Assembly (NCBI RefSeq): GCF_025965855.1
Contig: NZ_JAOPWB010000131.1
Span: 1 to 52,362 of the forward strand
Direction of reading: 5' to 3'
DNA: 52,362 nt
From: Mycobacterium sp.
Lineage (GTDB): Bacteria; Actinomycetota; Actinomycetes; Mycobacteriales; Mycobacteriaceae
The notes under the pieces were generated by a model. It made no database searches. It saw only the letters and a list, made by a program, of their open reading frames with translations, and was not told the origin of the DNA. Positions 1-8,376 of the stretch are shown one piece after another (within the stretch, counting starts at the first letter, position 1; every line of letters begins with the position of its first letter). The translations under genes were made by a program, and so were the position numbers.

Positions 1-319
1 GACCGCCGGTCGCACCCCTCTCGTCGGAGCTTCGGCACTGCACGGCGTATCCGGAACATCGTCCAGAAGCCACTTGGGCTCAACCCTTGGGTCCGGGAAG
101 AGCTGTCCTGACCCGGGGCGTCTCTCGACGTTCGGGGTCAGTGGCCTGTATCCATGCAGACGCCTCACCTACCGAGGTGCTTGCCCGTCCATCTTGCACC
201 GCGACCCATTGCGCGTCAAATTGGTTTACGCAACCATTACGTCGGTTTCTGTTAACCAACGGGTTCTCCGGCACGATCCATCGTCGGCCTATCTGCCGTC
301 GAGGCCTACCCTCAGAACC
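1..319. other. Left-edge region with no supported gene
   Basis: The O-methyltransferase reading frame stays open leftward to position 74, but that part encodes Cys/Arg/Pro-rich sequence unlike the conserved domain and looks like chance coding. The stretch 215-290 is less GC-rich than its surroundings and may hold the promoter of the methyltransferase gene. I see no clear hexamers, repeats or RNA structure. Confidence 0.4.
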
Positions 320-979
320 ATGGCCAATACTCTGCAGGCGCCGAAGGTCGCGACGGTGCTCGACCGGATGTACACGGAAACGAAAAATCAGATGTCGAGG
401 TTGCGCGAAAGGCATGGTGATTTCGACCGGCCGATGAGCGCGCAGGAGCGCGCCGACGCCATGAGCGAGTTTTACATCCCGGTGACGCCGGAAGCGGGCC
501 GCCTGCTCTACGCGCTGGTGCGCGCGACCCGGCCGGCAACGGTCGTCGAATTCGGCATGTCTTTCGGAATTTCCGCCGTGCACCTGGCCTCGGCGGTGCG
601 CGACAACGGCACCGGCCGAGTGGTGACCACCGAGCTCAGCGCCACCAAAATCGCCGCGGCCAAGCGGACATTCGCCGAGGCCGGGCTGGACGACGTGATC
701 ACCATCCTCGAGGGCGACGCGCTGACCACGCTGGACAACCTCGACGGACCCGTTGATTTCGTCCTGCTCGACGGGTGGAAGGACCTCTACCTGCCGGTGA
801 TCGAGCTGCTCGAACCGCGGCTCAAGACGGGCGCGCTGATCGTCGCCGACAACACCAATGCCGCGGACACCCAGCCCTATCTCGACCGCGTGCGCAACCC
901 GGGCAACGGATACGTCAGCTTCAACTTCCTCGTCCGAGAGAGTGACAGCATGGAAATCAGCTGTCGCACAGGCGATTAA
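320..979 (+). CDS. Class I SAM-dependent O-methyltransferase
   Basis: A 219-residue protein of the O-methyltransferase family 3 (catechol-OMT-like) type. An N-terminal helical region leads into the Rossmann core: the SAM-binding strand and loop VVEFGMSFGISAVHLA lies near residues 74-89, an acidic strand end (VTTELS) follows, and FVLLDGWKDLY resembles motif IV, where these enzymes bind a divalent metal. I start at ATG 320 because family similarity begins there (MANTLQAPKV) and the upstream in-frame extension is low-complexity. Length is normal for the family. The substrate cannot be predicted. The gene converges on the acyltransferase gene, with 3 bases between them. Confidence 0.85.
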   Translation: MANTLQAPKVATVLDRMYTETKNQMSRLRERHGDFDRPMSAQERADAMSEFYIPVTPEAGRLLYALVRATRPATVVEFGMSFGISAVHLASAVRDNGTGRVVTTELSATKIAAAKRTFAEAGLDDVITILEGDALTTLDNLDGPVDFVLLDGWKDLYLPVIELLEPRLKTGALIVADNTNAADTQPYLDRVRNPGNGYVSFNFLVRESDSMEISCRTGD

Positions 980-982
980 GTT

Positions 983-3016
983 CTATCTCAGGGATTCCTC
1001 GAGCCACGGCGTCAGCCATTTCACCCCTTCGGGGGTGAGATGGACGCCGTCGCTGCGCACCTTGATGCCGTCGACCTTCGCCGTGTAAACCCCGTCCGGG
1101 CATAGCTTTTTGTTCAGGTCGAGGATCTGGACGCCTGCGTGCTGGGTAGCCGTTTTGCGCAGCATGGTATTCCAGAGGTTGACGCGATCGGGTTGGTCCT
1201 CCGGATACAAGCGACCGTCCGGCTTCTCACCGCCCCGGCTGTACGGCACGGTCGCCACCACCACACGAACACCGGTGGCGCTCAGGATGTTCAGCGCTCG
1301 TTGTAACTCCCCGTTGAGGTACGCGTCGAAGGTCGGATCGCCGATATGGGTCCATTGCCCCTCGTTGACGCGATCGACCGTCTCCCAGCGGCCGATGATC
1401 AACAGCGCGACGTCCGGCTGGTCCTGGCCGAGCTGCGCCGACCATCTGATGGGCCAGCCGTCGCATTCCGGTCTCTGTTCAAGGGTTTGGCCGATATACC
1501 GATACGGTGTGCCGCGGACCAGGCTGCAGCCGATCACGGTGTGGTCCGGGAACGCGAACCCGGGCGTCTGCGGGAGGTAGTGCATCCAGGTCCACCCGAT
1601 CGAATCGCCGAACACCGAAACGGTGAAGGGCCGGTGGGGATCGCGGGGTGCGGGGTGGCTGCCGCCCGGCGGCGACGGCGAGACCGCGGCGACCGCCGAG
1701 ACCCCCGGCGGCAGGCCCTCGCGTAAGCCGGGCCCGGTTCCCACCGGAACCACCAACAGCGTCACCGCGGCGGCGCTGGCCACGGTTGCCGCCGCCAGCG
1801 GCAGTAGCGGAACCCGCGCCGGCCGCCACCGGCGGATCGGCTGTTCGATCAGACACCATGACGCCGCGGCAATCGCCACGGTGGCGGCGCACCGGGCGGC
1901 GAACAGCGGCAGCCCGGACCATCCGGTGCGTTCACCGTTGAGGGCCAGAAAGATTGGCCAGTGCCACAGATACACGCCGTAGGAGATGTTCCCCAGCCAC
2001 ACCAGGGGACGCAGGGCCAGGATGCGGGCGATGACACCGCGCTGCTCGATCGCCACCGGGGCGACCACGATGACGGACGCGACCGCGACCCCGATCAGCA
2101 GACCGTGGCGAAACTCGCCGGCGCCGCCCGTCGCGAAGTGGGTCGCCGCCGCCAGCCCCGCCACGCCCAACAGCGGCAGAAAGCGGGCGACCCGCCGTCC
2201 CCACCGGCTGCCGATGAGGCACCAGCCGCGGTTCATCGATGGCCAATCCCTAACCAGCACAGCCGCTGCCGCGGCGCCGGTCAGCAAGGCCTCCGCACGG
2301 GTATCGGTGCCGAAATATATCCGGTCCCGCGTGGAGTCGGAGGCCAGGACGATGGCGACGGCCGCGGAGCCCAGCGCGCCCACGGTTGCGATCAAGAATG
2401 TGGCGAACCGGACCCCGCCGACGGTGGCCCGCCTGAAGTAGCGCCTGGCCCGCGCAGCCAAGAGAAGCGTCACCGCGATCAGCAGGACCGGCCAGACGAA
2501 GTAATACTGCTCCTCCACCCCGAGCGACCAGGTGTGCTGAAGCGGCGACGGTGGGGCGCCTTGGGTGAAATAGTCCGTCTTCTGGGCCACGAACCGCCAG
2601 TTCGCGACCCACAGGAATGCGGCGATCGCGTCGTTGCGTAACCCGGTGAGTGACTGGCTGGGGAGAAGTTCGCGCGCCGCGCCCACGGCAAGCACCATCA
2701 ACACCAAGGCCGGCAGCAGCCGTCGCGCCCGGCGGATCCAAAAGCCGGTCAGCCCAATGCGACCGGTGCGCTGGAGCTCGTCCAGCAGCAGCGAGGTGAT
2801 AAGGAATCCGCTGAGGACGAAGAAGATGTCGACGCCGATGAACCCGCCGCCCACGCCGGGGATGCCGCCATGCCCGACGAGCACCAGCGTGACCGCGATC
2901 GCGCGAAGCCCGTCCAGCGCCGGAATGCCGCTGCGCCGTTCCGGTTGATCCCAGATTGCGAGCCGGCCGGCGCGGCGCACCGGGGCGACCCACCGCGGCC
3001 GCCGAGCGGAACGCAC
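983..3016 (-). CDS. Membrane acyltransferase (acyltransferase-3/OafA family) with C-terminal SGNH domain
   Basis: A 677-residue integral membrane protein. The N-terminal two thirds is an acyltransferase-3 domain with about ten hydrophobic segments. It opens with PALDGLRAIAVTLVLVGHGG (the family's RxxA...H signature) and continues with FIGVDIFFVLSGFLI. After a Pro/Ser-rich linker comes an SGNH hydrolase-like domain with GDSIG (Ser about 472) and a C-terminal DGVH (His about 659), which gives a full Ser-Asp-His set. Such proteins acylate extracytoplasmic glycans or lipids. Length and layout match M. tuberculosis Rv0111 as I remember it. The start is GTG, with GGAGG about 12 bases upstream. In the opposite orientation, the next gene of the conserved neighbourhood (the rhomboid) is about 13 kb away here. 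Confidence 0.9.
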   Translation of the reverse strand: MRSARRPRWVAPVRRAGRLAIWDQPERRSGIPALDGLRAIAVTLVLVGHGGIPGVGGGFIGVDIFFVLSGFLITSLLLDELQRTGRIGLTGFWIRRARRLLPALVLMVLAVGAARELLPSQSLTGLRNDAIAAFLWVANWRFVAQKTDYFTQGAPPSPLQHTWSLGVEEQYYFVWPVLLIAVTLLLAARARRYFRRATVGGVRFATFLIATVGALGSAAVAIVLASDSTRDRIYFGTDTRAEALLTGAAAAAVLVRDWPSMNRGWCLIGSRWGRRVARFLPLLGVAGLAAATHFATGGAGEFRHGLLIGVAVASVIVVAPVAIEQRGVIARILALRPLVWLGNISYGVYLWHWPIFLALNGERTGWSGLPLFAARCAATVAIAAASWCLIEQPIRRWRPARVPLLPLAAATVASAAAVTLLVVPVGTGPGLREGLPPGVSAVAAVSPSPPGGSHPAPRDPHRPFTVSVFGDSIGWTWMHYLPQTPGFAFPDHTVIGCSLVRGTPYRYIGQTLEQRPECDGWPIRWSAQLGQDQPDVALLIIGRWETVDRVNEGQWTHIGDPTFDAYLNGELQRALNILSATGVRVVVATVPYSRGGEKPDGRLYPEDQPDRVNLWNTMLRKTATQHAGVQILDLNKKLCPDGVYTAKVDGIKVRSDGVHLTPEGVKWLTPWLEESLR

Positions 3017-3229
3017 CGGTGCGGGGGACCTCCCGCCCGGCTCAGTGTCCGCTGTTAAGGCGCCAGGACCACCCTGTCGCCCGGCGCCATGGTTGATGCC
3101 GATACGTCGCTGCCCCTCCTCTTGATCGCAGCAAGCCTAATTGCGACGCTGCCGGATCTCAGACAGGACACGCCAAGACACGCGAAGACACGCAACGGTT
3201 TTCCCGGTTGCGGCGGCCCCCATTTCGGG
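3017..3229. promoter_or_regulatory. Upstream region of the acyltransferase gene
   Basis: This 213-base gap lies between the leftward CoA-transferase stop and the acyltransferase start. It must hold the acyltransferase promoter unless transcription reads through from the upstream operon. It contains three tandem 10-bp repeats (entered separately) and no supported ORF. Confidence 0.4.
3167..3196. repeat. Three tandem 10-bp direct repeats
   Basis: Consecutive 10-mers GACACGCCAA, GACACGCGAA and GACACGCAAC share GACACGC and are spaced exactly one helical turn apart. They lie about 150-180 bases upstream of the acyltransferase start. Phased repeats of this size can be activator sites; no regulator is assigned. 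Confidence 0.6.
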
Positions 3230-4420
3230 CTATGCCGGTCCGCCCGGGTTCGCCTGCGCGGGGGCCAGTCCGAGTTCGTCGAGCACCTCGGCGGTGTCGG
3301 CGCCCAGCTCCGGCGCCGGACCGGCGACTCGACCCGGTGTGCGGGAGAACCAGGTCGGCACGCCCGGGAACCGCACCGGGCCGTTCGGCGTTTCCACGGT
3401 CTCGAAGAAGCCGACGGCGTTGAGGTGCTCGTCGTCGAACAGGGTCGCCGGACTGGACAGCGACGCGGCGGGAATCTCCAGTTCGCGCAACAATTCGAGC
3501 CACTCCCTGGTGGTGCGCTGCGCCAGCGTCTCGGCCAGCAACGCGTACACGGTGTCGATTTGGCGCGCCCGCCGTTCGAGCGTGGCATACAGATCGCTGG
3601 CCCACGGGGGCCGTACGGCCTCCATGAACGCGGCCCAATGCTTGTCGTTGTAGATCAGCGCCGCGATGTAGCCGTCGCTGGTGCGGTACGGCCGGCGGTT
3701 GGGAGCCACGGTGCGGGGATAGACCGCGGGGCCCAGCGGCGGATCGAACATGGCGCCGTTGGCATGCTCGACCAGCATGAACGACGCCATCGTCTCGAAC
3801 ATGCCGACTTCCACCTCTTGGCCTTCGCCGGTGCGCTCGCGGTGGAACAACGCCATCATGGTGGCGTAGAGCGCCGTGAGCCCGGCGACCTTGTCGGCCA
3901 ATATCGTCCCGACGTAATTGGGCTCACCGGTCAACTGCTCTTGCACGAAGGGCAGCCCGCACGCGGCCTGGATGGTGTCGTCATAGGCGGGCAGATCGCC
4001 GTTCGGCCCGCGCCGGCTGTACCCGTAACAGTTGGTGTAGACGATGGCCGGGTTGATCGCCGCCACGTCGTCGTAGCTGAATCCAAGCCGCGCGACCGCC
4101 TTCGCCCGCATCGAGTGGATGAAGACGTCGGCCTGTTCGATCAGCGCGCGCAAGACGGACTTGCCCGAGTCGGACCGCAGGTCGACGGTAATGCCCCGCT
4201 TGCCGCGGTTGACGTTGACGAACACGCCGCTCATGCCGCGGACCGGGCCGACCGAGATGTACCGCGTGTCGTCGCCTTGCGGGGGTTCGACCTTGATCAC
4301 GTCGGCGCCCATGTCGGCCATGATCTGGGTGCAGTAGGGTCCCATCACCATCGCGGTGAGGTCGACGACGCGCACCCCCGCCAGCGGGCCGGACCGCTCG
4401 CTGGACCCGCGACTAAGCAT
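3230..4420 (-). CDS. Class III (CaiB/BaiF, formyl-CoA transferase family) CoA-transferase
   Basis: A 396-residue protein of the size of family III CoA-transferases, which move CoA between acyl groups. It begins with PLAGVRVVDLTAMVMGPYCT, contains GADVIKVEPPQGDD, and has the segment PAYDDTIQAACG, where the Asp aligns with the catalytic aspartate that forms the acyl-enzyme anhydride. NRGKRGITVDL is also typical. I chose ATG 4420; the frame is open further upstream but that part is out-of-character and lies inside the SDR gene. The start overlaps the upstream SDR stop by 8 bases, so translation is probably coupled. Last gene of a six-gene leftward operon. Predicted role: activating a pathway acid as its CoA ester. 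Confidence 0.92.
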   Translation of the reverse strand: MLSRGSSERSGPLAGVRVVDLTAMVMGPYCTQIMADMGADVIKVEPPQGDDTRYISVGPVRGMSGVFVNVNRGKRGITVDLRSDSGKSVLRALIEQADVFIHSMRAKAVARLGFSYDDVAAINPAIVYTNCYGYSRRGPNGDLPAYDDTIQAACGLPFVQEQLTGEPNYVGTILADKVAGLTALYATMMALFHRERTGEGQEVEVGMFETMASFMLVEHANGAMFDPPLGPAVYPRTVAPNRRPYRTSDGYIAALIYNDKHWAAFMEAVRPPWASDLYATLERRARQIDTVYALLAETLAQRTTREWLELLRELEIPAASLSSPATLFDDEHLNAVGFFETVETPNGPVRFPGVPTWFSRTPGRVAGPAPELGADTAEVLDELGLAPAQANPGGPA

Positions 4421-5342
4421 GATGCGCGCCTTCCTTCCGTGCGGCCGTCTCGAAGCTGTACCGGATGTGGTCGGCATGCCCATCGGGGACCACCGGAAAC
4501 ACCAGCGGCGCATCGAGATAACGGACGGCATCGATCTGCTCGGCCACGTCTTCGATGGACCACGACGGGCGATGCGCGCCAGGCGTTTCGGCGACCACGG
4601 CCCTGGCCACCCGGCCGGCGATGGCAATCAGCATCTCGCCGGTCACGGGGCAGGTTTCGTGCGCCAGCAACCCCACCACCGGAGCCACGAGCTCGGGGTC
4701 CATCGGGGGATATGCCGAAATATCCAGGCCCTCAGCCATTCTAGTCACGGCCGACGGGATGATGACGTTGCAGCGCACGCCATCCGCGGCACCCTCCAGC
4801 GCGATGACGTTGGACAGGCCGATCAGGCCCGCCTTGGCGGCGGCATAGTTTGCGACACCGTGGTTGCCGTACAAGCCGCCGATCGACGAGGTCAACACGA
4901 CGCGACCGTAGTGCGCGTCGCACATCAGCGGGAACGCGGGCCGCACGACGTGGAAGGCGCCGCGCAGATGCACGTCGATGACGGCATCGAAGTCCTCGTA
5001 GCTCATTTCCTTCAGCGACCCTCGCCGCACGTTGCCGGCGTTGTGGATGAGGATGTCGATCCGTCCGTAGTGGTCGAGGGCCGCTCCGACGATGGCCCGG
5101 CCGCCCTCGGCCGTCGCGACCGACTCGCCGCATGCGACCGCGTCGCCGCCGGCCGCCCGGATCTCGGCTACCACCTGTTGCGCGGGACCGGCATCCGTAC
5201 CGGTCCCCGTGAGCGCGCCACCGGTGTCGTTGACCACGACCTTGGCACCGCGGGATGCCAGCAGCAGGGCGTAGGCCCGTCCGAGGCCCCGGCCCGCGCC
5301 GGTCACCACGGCCACGCGGTCGTCGAATCTCAGTTCAGCCAT
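4413..5342 (-). CDS. SDR-family NAD(P)-dependent oxidoreductase
   Basis: A classical SDR of 309 residues, longer than the usual 250 because of a C-terminal extension of about 60 residues. The cofactor loop TGAGRGLGRAYA is near residues 13-24, NAG (HNAGN) follows, and the catalytic YAAAK is preceded by the serine strand VVLTSSIGG. An Asp/Asn following the second strand (VVNDTGG) favours NAD(H), as in the multifunctional-enzyme dehydrogenase branch; the VVNDxGG motif is typical of HSD17B4/MFE-2-like dehydrogenases. Start ATG 5342 overlaps the BVMO stop by one base (TGATG). Probable role: oxidation of a hydroxy intermediate in the block 2 pathway. Confidence 0.9.
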   Translation of the reverse strand: MAELRFDDRVAVVTGAGRGLGRAYALLLASRGAKVVVNDTGGALTGTGTDAGPAQQVVAEIRAAGGDAVACGESVATAEGGRAIVGAALDHYGRIDILIHNAGNVRRGSLKEMSYEDFDAVIDVHLRGAFHVVRPAFPLMCDAHYGRVVLTSSIGGLYGNHGVANYAAAKAGLIGLSNVIALEGAADGVRCNVIIPSAVTRMAEGLDISAYPPMDPELVAPVVGLLAHETCPVTGEMLIAIAGRVARAVVAETPGAHRPSWSIEDVAEQIDAVRYLDAPLVFPVVPDGHADHIRYSFETAARKEGAHHA

Positions 5343-7195
5343 CACGATCCCAGCACCAGGCCACCCAGGTCGCCCTTGTCGCGCCACTCGGCCAACAGGT
5401 CGCCGAAGGCGTAAAAGCCCGGGCCATACGGTTCACCCAGGTGTGAGCGGATTCCCTCGCCCTCCTTGAGGCCGGCGCCGCCGCCTTCGTTATTGTAATA
5501 GCCCGGCGTGCATTCCAAGTCGAACTGGTTGTTGTCGATCGCGTTGTCCCGGACGGTTTTGCACCATTCGTCCTGCGCCTCCTGGGTGGGTTCGACGGTG
5601 GCCGCGCCGCGGGCCAGGGCTTCGGCGATGATGTAGGCGATGTGCTCGCCCTGCAGCTCATAGTTGGCGGCGATGTTGGCGGAGATGCCGACCTGGGTGA
5701 AGCCGGTGAAGAACTGATTGGGGAAGCCGCGGCTGGTCATTCCGTGGAGTGTCTTGTATCCGTCGCGCCAGTGGTCGAAGAGGGACAGACCGTCGCGGCC
5801 TTCGATCGCATCGATCGAGTAGCGGCGGCTGATCTCGGTGGTGATCTCGAATCCGCTGGCGTAGATGATGCAGTCGACCTCGTACTCAACCCCATTGGCT
5901 ACCAGGGCCTTTTCCGTGGCATACTCAACGCCCTTTGTCGAGGACACGTCGACCAGCGTCACATTCGGGCGGTTGAAGGTCTGCAGGTAGTCGTCGTTGG
6001 TACAGGGCCGCTTGCAGAGGAACCGGTAGTAGGGCTTGAGCGCCTCGGCGGTCTCGGCGTCCTCGACGAGGCTCCCGACGCGGCGCCGCAGCCGCTCCAT
6101 GACCTTGTAATCTTCCTCCTCCCGGATGGCCATGAACTGCTCCGGCGTCATCGACGCCGGATCATCCAGCGCGAGGACCCGCGACGCGGTGTTGCGGCCG
6201 ACTTCGGTCCAGAAGTCGCAGACGTAGTCGGGCTGACCGAGCGCCATTCCCTCGAACGTCCAGGCGTGGAAATTGCGCTGCCGTTCCTTTTGCCAGCCGG
6301 GCTGCAACGATTTCACCCACTCGAGATCGGTCGGCACGTTGTTGCGCGCGCCCACCGACGATGGCGTGCGCTGAAAGACGTACAGGTGCTTGGCATACCG
6401 GCCCAGAAACGGAACGATTTGAATTCCGGTCGCTCCGGTGCCCACGACCGCGACGCGCTTGTCGGCGAGCTTGTCCAGCCCGCCGGAAACGTCACCGCCG
6501 GTGTATCCGTAGTCCCAGCGCGACGAGTGAAAGCTGTGGCCCTTGAATTCCTTGATCCCCGGAATCCCAGGCAGTTTCGGCCGGTGGAACGGACCGGAGG
6601 CCATCACCACGAACCGCGCCCGGATGTCGTCGCCCCGGTCGGTGCTGACCCGCCAGCGCTTGATCGCCTGGTCCCAGTGCAGTTCGCGGACCTGAGTGGA
6701 GAAGATCGCGGAATCGTAGAGCCCGTAGTGCTTCCCGATGCGACGGCAATGGTCGTAGATCTCGGCGCCGTCGGCGAACTTCTTCGACGGGATGAAGTTC
6801 AGCTCTTCGAGTAGCGGTACGTAACAGTAGGATTCGTTGTCGCACTGGATGCCCGGGTACCTGTTCCAGTACCAAACACCGCCGAAGTCTCCGCCCAGCT
6901 CGATGATCCGGACGTCCTCGACCCCGGCCTTCTTGAGGTAGGCCCCGCACAGCAGGCCGCCGAAGCCACCGCCGAGCACGGCGACGTCGATGTCCTCCGA
7001 GATCGGGTCGCGCACCAACGGCGGCGAATGCGGGTCGGTTTCGTAGTACCCGGCGAAGTCGTCGACGAGTTCGACGTACTGCTTGGACCCCTCCGGGCGC
7101 AACCGCTTTTGGCGCTCCTGGCGGTACTTTTCGCGGAGCGCCTCGAGATCGACATCGTCCGGCGTCTGCGTCGGCGGGCAATTCGGATCGGTCAT
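5342..7195 (-). CDS. Flavin-containing Baeyer-Villiger-type monooxygenase
   Basis: A 617-residue class B flavoprotein monooxygenase. The FAD-binding motif GGGFGG is at about residues 75-80, and the Baeyer-Villiger fingerprint FxGxxxHxxxW[P/D] is seen as FKGHSFHSSRWD at about 217-228. The NADPH-binding Rossmann motif VGTGATG follows at about 251-257, and ATG-like IIYASGFEI comes late. The ~70-residue N-terminal extension before the FAD motif is like those of the larger cyclic-ketone BVMOs. These enzymes insert oxygen next to a ketone to give an ester or lactone. Start ATG 7195 was chosen over an open upstream extension that is not conserved in character. It lies 5 bases after the LLM gene stop, inside the operon. 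Confidence 0.93.
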   Translation of the reverse strand: MTDPNCPPTQTPDDVDLEALREKYRQERQKRLRPEGSKQYVELVDDFAGYYETDPHSPPLVRDPISEDIDVAVLGGGFGGLLCGAYLKKAGVEDVRIIELGGDFGGVWYWNRYPGIQCDNESYCYVPLLEELNFIPSKKFADGAEIYDHCRRIGKHYGLYDSAIFSTQVRELHWDQAIKRWRVSTDRGDDIRARFVVMASGPFHRPKLPGIPGIKEFKGHSFHSSRWDYGYTGGDVSGGLDKLADKRVAVVGTGATGIQIVPFLGRYAKHLYVFQRTPSSVGARNNVPTDLEWVKSLQPGWQKERQRNFHAWTFEGMALGQPDYVCDFWTEVGRNTASRVLALDDPASMTPEQFMAIREEEDYKVMERLRRRVGSLVEDAETAEALKPYYRFLCKRPCTNDDYLQTFNRPNVTLVDVSSTKGVEYATEKALVANGVEYEVDCIIYASGFEITTEISRRYSIDAIEGRDGLSLFDHWRDGYKTLHGMTSRGFPNQFFTGFTQVGISANIAANYELQGEHIAYIIAEALARGAATVEPTQEAQDEWCKTVRDNAIDNNQFDLECTPGYYNNEGGGAGLKEGEGIRSHLGEPYGPGFYAFGDLLAEWRDKGDLGGLVLGS

Positions 7196-7200
7196 GCGTG

Positions 7201-8376
7201 TCAAGCCAGAGCGTTCTCGGGGAGCGCCGCCGGGTGCAGGGGGGCCGCCATCTTCTGGACCGCGGGTAATACCTCCTTCGCGAACAGCTCCGTGCTCGCC
7301 ATCGCCTCGGGATAGGGCATCGTGCCGAACTGCGGCACGATCGTCAGCTCGCAGAATGAGCACGCTTCCTGCGCGGCGGCGATCCGGTTGAAGATCTCCT
7401 CGGGCGTCCCGATCAGCAGGTTGGAGGCGTGATAGCCGGGGGTCTTGGACGGGCCGGCCTTGGCGTCACCGGTGACCGACGACGCGAGCACGGCGGTCGC
7501 GGTGGCTTCCCGGGCCGCATACGCTTCGTATCCCTTGACGCCCTTGAAGTTCGACGCGTCGGCGAATCCGTAGTGCACGGTGACGTCGCGGTTGGCGGTC
7601 CAGATCCATTCCTCGGATTCGGCGGGACTCCCGGTGGTGCAGTACATGAACATGACGTTTTTCGGCTGGCAGGGCGGCAGGCCCTCTTCCTTCCGGAAGG
7701 TGTTGACCTTCTGCACCTCTCGTCCGGCATCCTCGATCGGCTTGTTGCCGACGAAGAGCGGGACCATGCCGCGTCGCGCCAGGATCTCCAGCGACTCGGC
7801 GGTCGACGACGAGCTGTAGATGCGCGAAAAGAGGTCGCGGCTGCGGGGTTCGGGGCGAAGCGACATCTCGGGAACGGTGAAGATCTCCCCTTCGTAGGAG
7901 AACCGCTCCCCGGAGAACGCCAGCTGCAGGATGTCGAGGGTTTCGTTGAACCGCTGCCTGCTCTCCTCGCGGGGGACTCCGACGGCGTCGAACTCACCCT
8001 TCGAGACTCCGCGGCCGATTCCGATCGTCGTGTACCGGCCGTCGGAGAGGATGTCGAGGTAGGCGATCTGGTGCGCCAGCCGGACGGGATGCCACCACGG
8101 CGCGACGACGACGAAGGTGCCGAGGTTGACGCGTTCGGTGCGTCCGGCGAAGTAGCTCAACGCCTGAATCGGGTTGGGAGTCATGCCATACGGGGTCCCA
8201 CAGTGCTCCGGCATCCAGATGCCGTCGAATCCGAGCGGTTCGGCCAGATCGGCGATCGCGAGCGTGGCCTGGACGCACTCCCAGTCGGGTGTCGCGGGCG
8301 GATGGCCGAAGTCCCCGGCCAGCACGCGGTCCCAGTCGTGGGAGTTGTGCGCTCCGAACCCAAGATTGACTTTCAT
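7201..8376 (-). CDS. Luciferase-like (LLM class) flavin-dependent monooxygenase
   Basis: A 391-residue TIM-barrel protein of the bacterial luciferase-like superfamily. Typical features are MKVNLGFGAHNSHDW at the N-terminus, GFDGIWMPEHCG, and RVNLGTFVVVAPWWHPVRLA followed by the ISDGR-like segment LSDGRYTTIGIGRG. The cofactor could be FMNH2 or F420; I cannot decide from sequence. The start overlaps the upstream Rieske gene stop (ATGA), so the two are probably translationally coupled. Within the operon it is a second monooxygenase beside the BVMO. It may act on the same substrate at another step, or supply reduced flavin chemistry. Confidence 0.9.
   Translation of the reverse strand: MKVNLGFGAHNSHDWDRVLAGDFGHPPATPDWECVQATLAIADLAEPLGFDGIWMPEHCGTPYGMTPNPIQALSYFAGRTERVNLGTFVVVAPWWHPVRLAHQIAYLDILSDGRYTTIGIGRGVSKGEFDAVGVPREESRQRFNETLDILQLAFSGERFSYEGEIFTVPEMSLRPEPRSRDLFSRIYSSSSTAESLEILARRGMVPLFVGNKPIEDAGREVQKVNTFRKEEGLPPCQPKNVMFMYCTTGSPAESEEWIWTANRDVTVHYGFADASNFKGVKGYEAYAAREATATAVLASSVTGDAKAGPSKTPGYHASNLLIGTPEEIFNRIAAAQEACSFCELTIVPQFGTMPYPEAMASTELFAKEVLPAVQKMAAPLHPAALPENALA

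Noticed and set aside
74..319. N-terminal extension of the O-methyltransferase
   Set aside because: Not domain-like, rich in Cys/Arg/Pro, and the family begins at the Met encoded at 320.
3167..3196. CRISPR array or plasmid iterons
   Set aside because: Units of 10 bp without spacers and only three copies; no cas or replication gene nearby.
3089..4744. A 551-codon rightward frame over the CoA-transferase gene
   Set aside because: The leftward CoA-transferase has clear family motifs; this frame is Gly/Arg/His-rich and is its antisense shadow.
7201..8376. Bioluminescence (lux) system from the luciferase-like protein plus LuxC/LuxE-like genes
   Set aside because: The luciferase-like gene is about 18 kb away in an unrelated operon, no LuxB partner exists, and the reductase pair also resembles EhpF/EhpG.
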